Shown: positions 1-6,738 of the stretch, piece by piece
Layout: every line of letters begins with the position of its first letter
Numbering within the stretch: position 1 is the first letter of the stretch
DNA from: Promethearchaeum sp.
GTDB taxonomy: Archaea > Asgardarchaeota > Lokiarchaeia > Sigyniarchaeales > Promethearchaeaceae
Assembly (NCBI GenBank): GCA_030611625.1
Contig: JAUWPK010000040.1
Location: 1-13,652 of the forward strand
DNA length: 13,652 bases
Direction: 5' to 3'
Notes under the pieces: model-generated
The model's database searches: none
Seen by the model: the letters and a program-made list of their open reading frames with translations, nothing else
What the model was told of the DNA's origin: nothing
Translations under genes and position numbers: made by a program

Positions 1-1
1 A

Positions 2-796
2 GCATTGAAACCTGAAATACTTCAAAAATTGTGGGGGCATGTCGGAATAGGTCATGTTCGTTATGGAACAGCAGGTTCTGGAGATATTAAAAATGCTCAA
101 CCATTTCACTATGAAACAACTCAATCAACATTTTCTATAGCATATAATGGAAATATAACAAACTACAAGATTTTAAAAGATGAATTAAAGAAAAAGGGAA
201 AAATCTTCTTAACTAATGGAGATACGGAAGTAATAGCTAATATCATTGCTTCAAACAGTTTACTTACTAAGGATTGGGTGGAAAATATTGAATTTACTGC
301 AAAAATTCTTGATGGCGCTTTTTCTTTGGTGGTTTTAACGAATGAAGGAGATTTATATGCCTATCGTAGCGGAAATAAACCTCTTTGTTATGGAACTGTT
401 AATTTATTAAATACAGAATTATATATCATTGCTTCAGAATCAAGCGCGATCACATCATTAGGTGGAAATCTAATTAGGGATATAAAAGCTGGAGAAATTA
501 TTCATGTTCACCAAGATCATTTTTTTCATCAAGAAAAACAATTAGATGTAGAAAAACATCATTGTGTTTTTGAATATGTGTATTTTGCAAGAGGTGACAG
601 TATTATTGATGGAAAAAGCATTCATCTAACAAGAGAAAGACTTGGAATAAACCTTGCAAAATTGGATAAAGAAAATAATTTTAAATATAATAATGCAATT
701 GTTGTTCCTGTACCAGATTCAGGAAGATCAGCTGCAATAGGTTATACAAAAGAAAGTGGACTTCCATATGACGAAGGTTTAATGAAAAATAGGTAA
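2..796 (+). CDS. purF: Amidophosphoribosyltransferase, N-terminal part (5' partial, ends at in-frame TAA)
   Basis: PurF converts PRPP and glutamine to 5-phosphoribosylamine in the cytosol, the first committed step of purine synthesis. This part carries most of the class II glutaminase domain: GIGHVRYGTAG (coding near 47-79), the oxyanion-hole NGN (near 146-154) and GDTEVI (near 221-238). The start of the phosphoribosyltransferase domain follows, with VVPVPDSG and GLMKNR. The catalytic N-terminal Cys and roughly 60 residues lie left of the window, so the frame is open at the edge and the TTG at 5 is not a true start. Cys187 (counted from base 5) in HHCVFEYVYFAR matches the first Fe-S ligand of Bacillus-type PurF. 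The frame stops at TAA 794-796, where relatives have Tyr in KNRYVGR, and homology resumes in the same frame at 797. The gene is therefore one purF broken by a point change or sequence error. Family assignment is firm; functional status is open. Confidence 0.93.
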   Translation, partial: ALKPEILQKLWGHVGIGHVRYGTAGSGDIKNAQPFHYETTQSTFSIAYNGNITNYKILKDELKKKGKIFLTNGDTEVIANIIASNSLLTKDWVENIEFTAKILDGAFSLVVLTNEGDLYAYRSGNKPLCYGTVNLLNTELYIIASESSAITSLGGNLIRDIKAGEIIHVHQDHFFHQEKQLDVEKHHCVFEYVYFARGDSIIDGKSIHLTRERLGINLAKLDKENNFKYNNAIVVPVPDSGRSAAIGYTKESGLPYDEGLMKNR

Positions 797-1273
797 GTTT
801 TTCGAAGTTTCATAGCTCCAAGTCAAGCAGAAAGAATGAATTTGGTACGAATGAAATTAAATCCAGTTCCAGCTATTGTAAAAGGTAAAGAAATTATTCT
901 GATCGATGATAGCATTGTTCGTGGAACTACAATGACAAGAATTGTTAAGTTGTTACGATGGGCTGGTGCTTCAAAAGTTCATGTTAGATCATCCTGTCCA
1001 CCAATTAGATTTCCTTGCCATTATGGTGTAGATTTCCCTTCCAGAGAAGAATTAATCTTTTGTAGAAAAGAAATTGAAGCATCTTCTGCAAAAGAAGCTA
1101 ATGAATTAGTATGTAAAGAGATTGGTGCTGATAGTTTGATATATTTAACCATGGAAGGCTTAATTGAAGCTGTTGGCTTTCCTGAGAAAGATTTATGCAC
1201 CGTTTGCTGGGACGGTAAATATTGGTTTACCCACCAAAGAACTCAAAAATATCTTAAAAATGGCCGAATTTAG
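797..1273 (+). CDS. purF: Amidophosphoribosyltransferase, C-terminal part (same frame, after the internal stop)
   Basis: This is the rest of the PurF phosphoribosyltransferase domain. Homology begins directly after the TAA (VFRSFIAPSQ, compare VGRTFI.P.Q in relatives). If it is translated separately, the first ATG is at 836, which removes 13 conserved residues. It holds the PRPP-binding signature IILIDDSIVRGTT (about 893-931). Counted from the ATG at 836, it also has FPCHYGVD (Cys61) and CTVCWDGKYW (Cys121 and Cys124). Together with Cys187 of the first part these are the four ligands of the 4Fe-4S cluster in Bacillus subtilis-type PurF. The gene ends with TAG, 5 bases before the stop of the convergent gene at 1279. 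There is no frameshift. Alone this piece lacks the glutaminase domain and is unlikely to be a functional enzyme unless the stop is read through or is an error. Confidence 0.9.
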   Translation, partial: VFRSFIAPSQAERMNLVRMKLNPVPAIVKGKEIILIDDSIVRGTTMTRIVKLLRWAGASKVHVRSSCPPIRFPCHYGVDFPSREELIFCRKEIEASSAKEANELVCKEIGADSLIYLTMEGLIEAVGFPEKDLCTVCWDGKYWFTHQRTQKYLKNGRI

Positions 1274-1278
1274 TGAAT

Positions 1279-1761
1279 TTAGAGATACATACCTTCCCTT
1301 AATGCTTGTTCTCTTGCCCATTTTTTTCGTAAATATAGTCTAAACAATTTATCTGCTTCTTTTTCCTTTTCTTCAATTTTATCTTTCTGATTTTGAACTT
1401 TCTGAGGTGAAATCTGCTCAATCCCAGTTGTATATAAGATATCTTTTTTAGAAGGCACAATTAATCCAAATAATTGCATAAGTTCTTGTTTTGTATTAGG
1501 TTTTCCATGAGTTTTCTTATTAATTTTTAGATTTTTATTGATTTCATCATCTAAATTTTTAATTTCAACGCCATAAGCCATTTGACTTCTTGCAGTCACA
1601 GTTTTCATCTTTAACCAATAACTATTAGGTGCTTGAGTTATGAGCATCTCCTTATTACCGTCACGATCATGATTGCTAATAATCGACCAATTTTCTTTAT
1701 CTTTATCCCATTTTTTTTTGATTTTCCGGATAATTGAATCAATTGGCTTTGGGTCGACCAT
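1279..1761 (-). CDS. Hypothetical 160-aa Lys-rich protein
   Basis: I do not recognise this family. The protein is soluble, with no signal peptide or membrane segment. It is strongly Lys/Glu-rich at both ends (IIRKIKKKWDKDKENW near residues 10-25; a charged helix around 120-150 with KDKIEEKEKEADKL), which suggests a helical, possibly nucleic-acid- or protein-binding C-terminus. The central part (about 28-65) looks like a small alpha/beta fold. The ATG at 1761 is the first start in the frame. No Shine-Dalgarno is seen; a TATA-like ATTTAAAT lies upstream near 1797-1804 on the minus strand. The gene is convergent with purF, with only 5 bases between the stops. Stop codon TAA. Coding is supported by the long frame, the charge-patterned composition and the tight packing against purF, not by homology. 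Confidence 0.7.
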   Translation of the reverse strand: MVDPKPIDSIIRKIKKKWDKDKENWSIISNHDRDGNKEMLITQAPNSYWLKMKTVTARSQMAYGVEIKNLDDEINKNLKINKKTHGKPNTKQELMQLFGLIVPSKKDILYTTGIEQISPQKVQNQKDKIEEKEKEADKLFRLYLRKKWAREQALREGMYL

Positions 1762-1848
1762 ATTTTATAAACAACTCTTGTTAGTAATTTATTGTAATTT
1801 AAATATCCAATATAGTAAAAAAAACTCCTACTTTTTTATTTTTTTGTA

Positions 1849-1857
1849 TAAAAAAAG
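1849..1857 (-). terminator. Possible T-tract terminator after the 133-aa gene
   Basis: Read on the minus strand, a run of seven T (plus-strand A at 1850-1856) lies about 35 bases beyond the stop of the gene at 1890-2291. Archaeal RNA polymerase can terminate at short U tracts without a hairpin. The region 1762-1889 is otherwise very AT-rich and shows no gene. Confidence 0.25.
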
Positions 1858-1889
1858 ATTTTGAAAAATATTCTCATAATTCAGAGAGA

Positions 1890-2291
1890 TTAAAGTTTAC
1901 TTAGTATTTTTCCAAGATCTTCTTCATTGAACACTACAGGCAAGTTATCAGAATATGTTTTTGAATTGCTAGTTAGTTCTTTTATAAGTGCTTTAAGTTT
2001 TTCCTCGTCTGAGCCAGATAATCCCTGTTTAAACTCTTTCCATCTGTTTAAATAAAAAACTTCCAATTCGAGAGCCATACTTTTTTCAACTTCTTCACAC
2101 AATTTAAAGAAGGCCGCACTCCCATCGATCTCTTTCTTTTCATCTATAGATTTCTCTCCGAAATCATATGCTATTTCCAACCACTTATCACCTTGAGGAA
2201 TTAAGGCATAAGAATAGAATTCTGTAATATTGATAAAGGGAATACCATTATCAAAGGCTGATTGCAAAATTTTAGAATATTCTTCTGACAT
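1890..2291 (-). CDS. Hypothetical 133-aa acidic protein
   Basis: Family not recognised. It is a soluble acidic protein with no signal peptide or membrane segment. Residues 1-45 contain aromatic and hydrophobic stretches (IPFINITEFYSYALIP) followed by WLEIAYDFGEKS. A helical stretch runs over about 55-105, including SAAFFKLCEEVEKSMALELEVFYLNRW and EEKLKALIKEL, and the C-terminus is short and acidic (NEEDLGKILSKL). The ATG at 2291 is supported by an AGGAGA Shine-Dalgarno with 10 bases of spacing, the best start signal in the middle region. It lies 109 bases downstream of the start-opposed end of the gene at 2370-3401 on the same strand, so the two could be cotranscribed. Stop codon TAA. Confidence 0.8.
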   Translation of the reverse strand: MSEEYSKILQSAFDNGIPFINITEFYSYALIPQGDKWLEIAYDFGEKSIDEKKEIDGSAAFFKLCEEVEKSMALELEVFYLNRWKEFKQGLSGSDEEKLKALIKELTSNSKTYSDNLPVVFNEEDLGKILSKL

Positions 2292-2301
2292 AATATTACT
2301 T

Positions 2302-2307
2302 TCTCCT
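2302..2307 (-). promoter_or_regulatory. Shine-Dalgarno AGGAGA for the 133-aa gene
   Basis: The minus strand reads AGGAGA here, 10 bases before the ATG at 2291. This fixes the start of that gene and shows that Shine-Dalgarno-led initiation is used in this genome, although several neighbours lack such a site. Confidence 0.7.
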
Positions 2308-2326
2308 AGAAAATTTTAATATACTA

Positions 2327-2358
2327 TTATTTTATTTTTTTCTTATTTTATTTTTTTC
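2327..2358. repeat. Perfect tandem duplication of a 16-base T-rich unit
   Basis: Two identical, directly adjacent copies of TTATTTTATTTTTTTC (2327-2342 and 2343-2358), followed by a further TTAT. It lies between the genes at 1890-2291 and 2370-3401. It is probably a slippage or duplication product in low-complexity DNA; on the minus (coding) strand it is A-rich, so it is not a U-tract terminator for those genes. Confidence 0.75.
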
Positions 2359-2369
2359 TTATCTGTTAA

Positions 2370-3401
2370 TTATCTATTGATTATTGATTTTATATGATTA
2401 ATTTTATTTATGCAACTTTTGACTTCTAAATTAGTTTCTTCTCTAGTACTATGAAAAAGTGATTCAGTAATTTGTTTACCATTGTATTTTTCTTCTAGAA
2501 TTTTCTGTTGCTTAATTAAATGATATTGTTTAGCTTCTAGCTTGATTAATTCTCTATACAGTTCTTTGGATGACAATGAGTTAAGATCATCTGTTTGAAG
2601 ATCTATTGAACTTTGAGTATTTTTAAACTGATCAGAAGTAATGGGGTGAATTTTAATAGTTTTTTGAGAATTTGAAATTGGATTAATTTTAGGGTGAAAT
2701 TCAGGTTTTGATTGGGATTTAGAAGGTGTAGGAGGAGTATAATCAATTTTTATAGGATCTTTCTCTTGTATTTGTTGGTTTATATTTGAATATGATATTG
2801 AATTGGGTTCAATCTTCTTTTTAGGAGCCATTACCAGGGGAATAATGATCTTAGGCGCGACCAGTTTAGATTTTAAGTGAGGGAGGGGTGTTTTTGATAT
2901 TGTTTCAATGTGCGCCTGTTGTTGAATAATTGGGGGTATATTATCTTGAATCAAACTATCCCGTGTCATCAAACTTTTCATTTTCTTCTCCACTGTTTGA
3001 AGAGTTTTATCAATTCTTGTTTCTTTTTCTTTATTTATTCCTAAATCAAATCTTTCATTTCTAACTTGTGAGACAGGAATAGTTGCTTCTCTAGGTTCTT
3101 TTTGTCTTTTCTTAATATGACGAAATTTACTTAAAAATTTTACCAGTTTATCTTCCAAACCAATTATCTCATAGAACCAAGACTCTAATGTATCCCAATT
3201 TGATATAATTTGATATAACTCATCTAATTCATGAAATTGGTCAAAATCACCTAACATTACTTTAACATCCTTTAAAATTACCAATAAGTCTCTTTGAGCA
3301 TCCTCTTCTTCTTCAGGAGTGGGTTGAGAGATTAGCATTTCATAAATTTCAATTAGTTTATCAATTTCCTTTTTCAATAATTCATTATTTACATTTACCA
3401 T
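2370..3401 (-). CDS. Hypothetical protein with helical N-terminus, Pro-rich linker and C-terminal helical hairpin
   Basis: Not assigned to a family. The frame can also open at a TTG at 3428, giving 352 aa. I prefer the ATG at 3401 (343 aa), because neither has a Shine-Dalgarno and the helical N-domain begins just after this Met. In 352-aa numbering, residues 12-103 form an acidic helical domain (LLKKEIDKLIEIYEML, LDELYQIISNWDTLESWFYEI). Residues 104-285 are a basic, Pro/Ser/Gln-rich, probably disordered linker with TPPTPSKSQS and many Lys-Pro pairs. Residues 286-350 are a helical hairpin (KELYRELIKLEAKQYHLIKQQKI, then a GKQIT turn and a second helix). No membrane segment. This layout fits a scaffold or adaptor; the terminal hairpin loosely resembles SHOCT-like or ESCRT-I steadiness-box hairpins, but that is only pattern similarity. 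Stop codon TAA. Confidence 0.75.
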   Translation of the reverse strand: MVNVNNELLKKEIDKLIEIYEMLISQPTPEEEEDAQRDLLVILKDVKVMLGDFDQFHELDELYQIISNWDTLESWFYEIIGLEDKLVKFLSKFRHIKKRQKEPREATIPVSQVRNERFDLGINKEKETRIDKTLQTVEKKMKSLMTRDSLIQDNIPPIIQQQAHIETISKTPLPHLKSKLVAPKIIIPLVMAPKKKIEPNSISYSNINQQIQEKDPIKIDYTPPTPSKSQSKPEFHPKINPISNSQKTIKIHPITSDQFKNTQSSIDLQTDDLNSLSSKELYRELIKLEAKQYHLIKQQKILEEKYNGKQITESLFHSTREETNLEVKSCINKINHIKSIINR

Positions 3402-3504
3402 AGATTGACTCACAGCATGATATAACAAGACAATTTTCTTTTTTTTTTTACTTATTATTTAATTACGTTTCTAATAAAAAAATTTAGAGTAATTGACTTT
3501 CAAA

Positions 3505-3519
3505 AGTGAACTTTAAAAA
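3505..3519 (+). promoter_or_regulatory. Probable archaeal BRE/TATA promoter of the 589-aa gene
   Basis: AGTGAAC followed by TTTAAAAA resembles an archaeal BRE plus TATA box. With the usual spacing of about 26 bases from the TATA centre, transcription would start near 3541, only about 10 bases before the ATG at 3552. That agrees with the lack of a Shine-Dalgarno and suggests a near-leaderless mRNA. In such AT-rich DNA chance matches are common. Confidence 0.4.
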
Positions 3520-3551
3520 ATAATTTTTTTATCGATGAAAAATTTTTAATA

Positions 3552-5321
3552 ATGATGAAGAATAATTTGCTTGAAAATACTGAAAATACTGATGAAGAGA
3601 TTATCCCAGTGAAAAACGATATCAAAGACCTATTTTCATTTATGAATAAAATTTCATTGGATATAATTGATGAAATAGTTATTCCAGACAATTTAATTTC
3701 GGGATTTCCATTAAAATGGGATTTGCATCAAATTTATTTTCTTTTAAAATATTTTTACAAGATTAAACCATTTAATAATTATTGTTATGTTATAATCAAC
3801 GAGAATTTAGAAGCAATTGACCTTTTCCTAATAAGTATTGATAAATTCGAAGTAAAAGATAAGGCATCAAGTTTTAATCTTCAGTTTAATCTCACAGAAA
3901 TTGAAAATAATGAAAAAAAATCAAATTTTCTTACAAAAATTTCATTAAAAATAAAAGAAATGAAGCCATTTCATGAAGAATTAAGAACTTTTCTCAATTC
4001 CGATGAAAATTTACGCACGATTATTTTACCAACTGATATTAAAGGAATTATTGCTGAATCAAAAATACCATTGCTAAATCTTAACATATTTAAAATATTT
4101 GAAGCTATAGATAATTTAAAAGAGAAATTAGTATTAAAATTCGGACAACCTTTTATAAATTTTGCATTCTCCTTAATTGAATCTCAAGGATTATTGTTAT
4201 CATTTGTTAAAGATATGATTGTAAAAGCAAAAAATGAAGAACTTCCAAAATGGAGCACGATTATTTCCACATTGCTTGAAGGAACTTTATCAAATACAGT
4301 AGTTCTTTCAAAAAAATCAAATCAAATATTATTTGCTTTTAGAACAATAGTAGAGGATAACAATATTAGTATTAATCCACTTCCATGGAAAATAGTAAAG
4401 AAATGCAATGAAGAAAAATTAACACCAAAAGAAATGGCAAATTTACTTTATAGCGTAACAGGTTTTAGAACCCAAGTAATATTCGACTATCAACTTTTAA
4501 AAATATTGAAAGAATGGAACCAATCTGAACATAATGTTTACGATCTTTTTGCAAATTTATTCTCAATATCATATACCTCAATTTGGAGCCCTGATTCTCT
4601 ATTAAATGAATTCTTAAAGCTTTTTGGTTTCGAACTAGGAAAAGGTGCTCAGAATTTTGGAATGGCTATTAAAGTAGTTATTCAATATTTCCAAAATATC
4701 TTAATTGTACTATATAAAAATGGTGAAAATGATAGATCTTACAATACTTTGGTTAAATTCAGTTGTAAGCAAGATAAACCCATGATTGATATCATAGACA
4801 CTAAGCCTTTTATAAAATATTTTAAACAACATCAAGATGATTCACTTTCAAGACTTAAAGGAATAAAAAATGCGGTTGAAGAATCATTAGGAATAAATTT
4901 CAAGGGATGTTTCGGTTTCGACATAAAAATTCTTGCGGAATCATTATCAGCAAAAAATGTCCAAGCTCTATTAAGTGTGAACACTATGGCACATCAGTTA
5001 CCCTTTGTGGCCACAATTGGAGCCTTATTCGCAGGGATGAAAGCTTTAGGTGTTGAAAAGGCAATAAGTGGTGAGGGAATTGATGAACCGTTTCTTGAGA
5101 TATATAAAAATGGAATAGAAAAAAAATCAAATCTTACATCTAATAAGATGAAATTTGTCAATTATTTTGATGCTTTTCTAAAAAAAGGAATCCTGTTCAT
5201 CAGTTCAGAAGATCGAGACATGCATCAAATAAGATCTCCCTTATTCTCAAAAGATGGATATCTAGGAATGGATGCCAAAGCTTTACGTGAGCTTATTACC
5301 AAACAAAAACAAAAAAAATAA
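3552..5321 (+). CDS. Hypothetical 589-aa protein
   Basis: I recognise no family or catalytic motif. The protein is soluble, with no signal peptide. Residues 1-25 are acidic and probably flexible. About 26-135 look alpha/beta (FPLKWDLHQIYFLLKYFYKI, then YCYVIINENLEAIDLFLISI and SSFNLQFNLTEIE, strand-like). Residues 140-400 are mostly helical, with LIESQGLLLSFVKDMI and TPKEMANLLYSVTGF. A C-terminal domain (about 440-589) contains CFGFDIKILAESL and a Gly/Ala-rich hydrophobic stretch around 478-505 (LPFVATIGALFAGMKALG) that is too mild to call a membrane helix. The tail is Lys/Gln-rich. The start is ATGATG at 3552-3557; either Met could be used, and no Shine-Dalgarno is visible. It is divergent from the gene ending at 2370 and followed by an inverted repeat. 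Length, single uninterrupted frame and TAA stop support a real gene. Confidence 0.85.
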   Translation: MMKNNLLENTENTDEEIIPVKNDIKDLFSFMNKISLDIIDEIVIPDNLISGFPLKWDLHQIYFLLKYFYKIKPFNNYCYVIINENLEAIDLFLISIDKFEVKDKASSFNLQFNLTEIENNEKKSNFLTKISLKIKEMKPFHEELRTFLNSDENLRTIILPTDIKGIIAESKIPLLNLNIFKIFEAIDNLKEKLVLKFGQPFINFAFSLIESQGLLLSFVKDMIVKAKNEELPKWSTIISTLLEGTLSNTVVLSKKSNQILFAFRTIVEDNNISINPLPWKIVKKCNEEKLTPKEMANLLYSVTGFRTQVIFDYQLLKILKEWNQSEHNVYDLFANLFSISYTSIWSPDSLLNEFLKLFGFELGKGAQNFGMAIKVVIQYFQNILIVLYKNGENDRSYNTLVKFSCKQDKPMIDIIDTKPFIKYFKQHQDDSLSRLKGIKNAVEESLGINFKGCFGFDIKILAESLSAKNVQALLSVNTMAHQLPFVATIGALFAGMKALGVEKAISGEGIDEPFLEIYKNGIEKKSNLTSNKMKFVNYFDAFLKKGILFISSEDRDMHQIRSPLFSKDGYLGMDAKALRELITKQKQKK

Positions 5322-5323
5322 AC

Positions 5324-5365
5324 TAATTAAACTAAAAACACCATTTTTTTGTGTAGGTTTAATTA
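5324..5365 (+). terminator. Inverted repeat after the 589-aa gene, possible terminator
   Basis: TAATTAAAC (5324-5332) and GTTTAATTA (5357-5365) are perfect 9-base inverted repeats. Inside them ACAC (5338-5341) can pair with GTGT (5351-5354) around a loop that contains seven T. The structure begins three bases after the TAA stop of the upstream gene, so a 3'-end or termination element is likely. The rest of 5366-5457 shows no gene, only AT-rich DNA with a possible TATA (AATATAAA, 5433-5440) before the next gene. Confidence 0.45.
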
Positions 5366-5457
5366 ATTTGCACTATCTTTCGTTCAATATATTGTTAAGA
5401 TTTTAATAACAGCAAGCGAAAATCAAATTGAAAATATAAACTTGGCTGATTTAAAGA

Positions 5458-6714
5458 ATGCAAGAAATTCCCTTAGAAAAATTAGAAGATTGGTACTTAG
5501 ACCAATTAAAAATCCGTTTCAAGCGAGAACACAAAGTTCTAAGTAAATTTTTTGGTTACAGCGAAAAAGAACTTGGACAAACTAAAAATGCTTTAAAATC
5601 TTGGAAAAATAGGGATTTTGAAGAAGATAATAAACTTGATGAAAAGATTCAAAAAATATTAGAACGCTTTGTGGATTCTATGGTGGAAAATTTAGATGAG
5701 ATTAGAATTCCATCCATTCATTTTGAGAATATATCCTATGAAAATTCGCAAAAATATTGTGATAGCATTAAGAAATTATACTCAGTTTATAATTCTCAAG
5801 GTCGAAAAGCGATCCCTAAGTTCGGAAAGCAATATAAAATTGAGATTAAAGAGGTAGATTTGCATTTACGTAAAATTGGAGATCTTTCTCAAAAAATTGG
5901 AAAATTTTTACGTAAAAATTATCAAGATGGAAAAATTGCAGAAAGCGAAATTAAGAATATTCCTCAATTAAACCACAATATCGAGCGATTAGGTTTTATT
6001 AAAGGAAAACTTGATGGAATGGATGAAACTCAACAAGAAATGCAGAAAAATTTAACCACTTATGAAAATGATTTATTAACATTAAGTGAAGATTCAGATT
6101 TACAATTATTTGAAAAAATTGAACGCGAAGAAACTTTGAAATCCAACGAACTTCGAGATTCCTTGAAATTTAAAAAGGCTTTTAAAAAATTAAAAAAATC
6201 CCTTGAAAAAGGTACAATCTATGCGCGTGGGATTAAAGATAGTGATCTAAGGCCCTATATTAAAGATCCTGTGAAAAAAATCTTGCAAGAAGGCCCAAAA
6301 ATCGAAAGATTACGAGATATTTTAATTAAAACTAGATTAATATTAGAAGATGAAAAAGATCCTTTAAAATTAAAAGCGGAATTGAGAAATAAAATTATAG
6401 CAAATATTAACCAAATTGTTAGTAAAAATAAATTAGAAACATTAATTAGTGAAAATTTAGAAATTCAAGCAAGAAAAGAAGAAATTAGAGATATTTTAAC
6501 AAAAAAAGGGATAGAACAAAAAAGAACAGACCTAAAAAATAAAATCTCAACATTAACTTTAGATCTTGAACATTACTCAAATGATTTAAAACATCGTAAA
6601 AGAGAATATAAGGAACTTTTGAGCAAAATATCTAATGATAGAGACGATTTGCAAAATAAAATTGAAGAACAAATCGGAGAAGAAATAAAAATAAAAATTA
6701 CGATCCCAAATTAA
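5458..6714 (+). CDS. Hypothetical 418-aa coiled-coil protein
   Basis: Family not recognised. The protein is cytosolic, without signal peptide or membrane helix, and very rich in Lys, Glu, Ile and Leu. Residues 1-80 form a helical N-domain (PLEKLEDWYLDQLKIRFKRE, KFFGYSEKELGQTKNALKSW). Residues 130-215 and 225-260 are further charged helices. From about 310 to 410 there is a long heptad-like stretch (KNKLETLISENLEIQARKEE, then a region with SKISNDRDDLQNKIEE) predicted to form a coiled coil, and the protein ends in a short IKIKITIPN strand. A structural or scaffolding role is plausible, but nothing in the sequence proves it. The ATG at 5458 is the first start after an in-frame TAA at 5452; no Shine-Dalgarno. 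The next gene starts 24 bases after its stop, so the two may be cotranscribed. Confidence 0.85.
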   Translation: MQEIPLEKLEDWYLDQLKIRFKREHKVLSKFFGYSEKELGQTKNALKSWKNRDFEEDNKLDEKIQKILERFVDSMVENLDEIRIPSIHFENISYENSQKYCDSIKKLYSVYNSQGRKAIPKFGKQYKIEIKEVDLHLRKIGDLSQKIGKFLRKNYQDGKIAESEIKNIPQLNHNIERLGFIKGKLDGMDETQQEMQKNLTTYENDLLTLSEDSDLQLFEKIEREETLKSNELRDSLKFKKAFKKLKKSLEKGTIYARGIKDSDLRPYIKDPVKKILQEGPKIERLRDILIKTRLILEDEKDPLKLKAELRNKIIANINQIVSKNKLETLISENLEIQARKEEIRDILTKKGIEQKRTDLKNKISTLTLDLEHYSNDLKHRKREYKELLSKISNDRDDLQNKIEEQIGEEIKIKITIPN

Positions 6715-6738
6715 ATGAAAGAAAAAAAATGAAAGAGA

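Noticed and set aside
794..796. TAA reassigned to Tyr throughout this genome
   Set aside because: At least seven genes in the window, including rps13 and rps4, end in TAA at expected C-termini. One site cannot support a changed code.
780..840. Programmed frameshift in purF
   Set aside because: The two halves are in the same frame; only a stop codon separates them.
836..1273. An independent short phosphoribosyltransferase gene starting at ATG 836
   Set aside because: PurF homology continues in the same frame from base 797, directly after the TAA, and the segment carries three of the four PurF Fe-S cysteines. It is the second half of purF, not a separate gene.
1762..1889. tRNA or small RNA in the gap
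   Set aside because: The sequence is almost only A and T, with no cloverleaf arms or GC-rich stems.
3429..3551. Extra small gene starting at ATG 3535
   Set aside because: The frame reads only four codons before a stop; it is out of frame with the 589-aa gene.
5458..6714. SMC, Rad50 or ESCRT-III protein
   Set aside because: It is coiled-coil rich, but there is no Walker A, Walker B or ABC signature. The length and charge order do not match the short basic-then-acidic ESCRT-III pattern.
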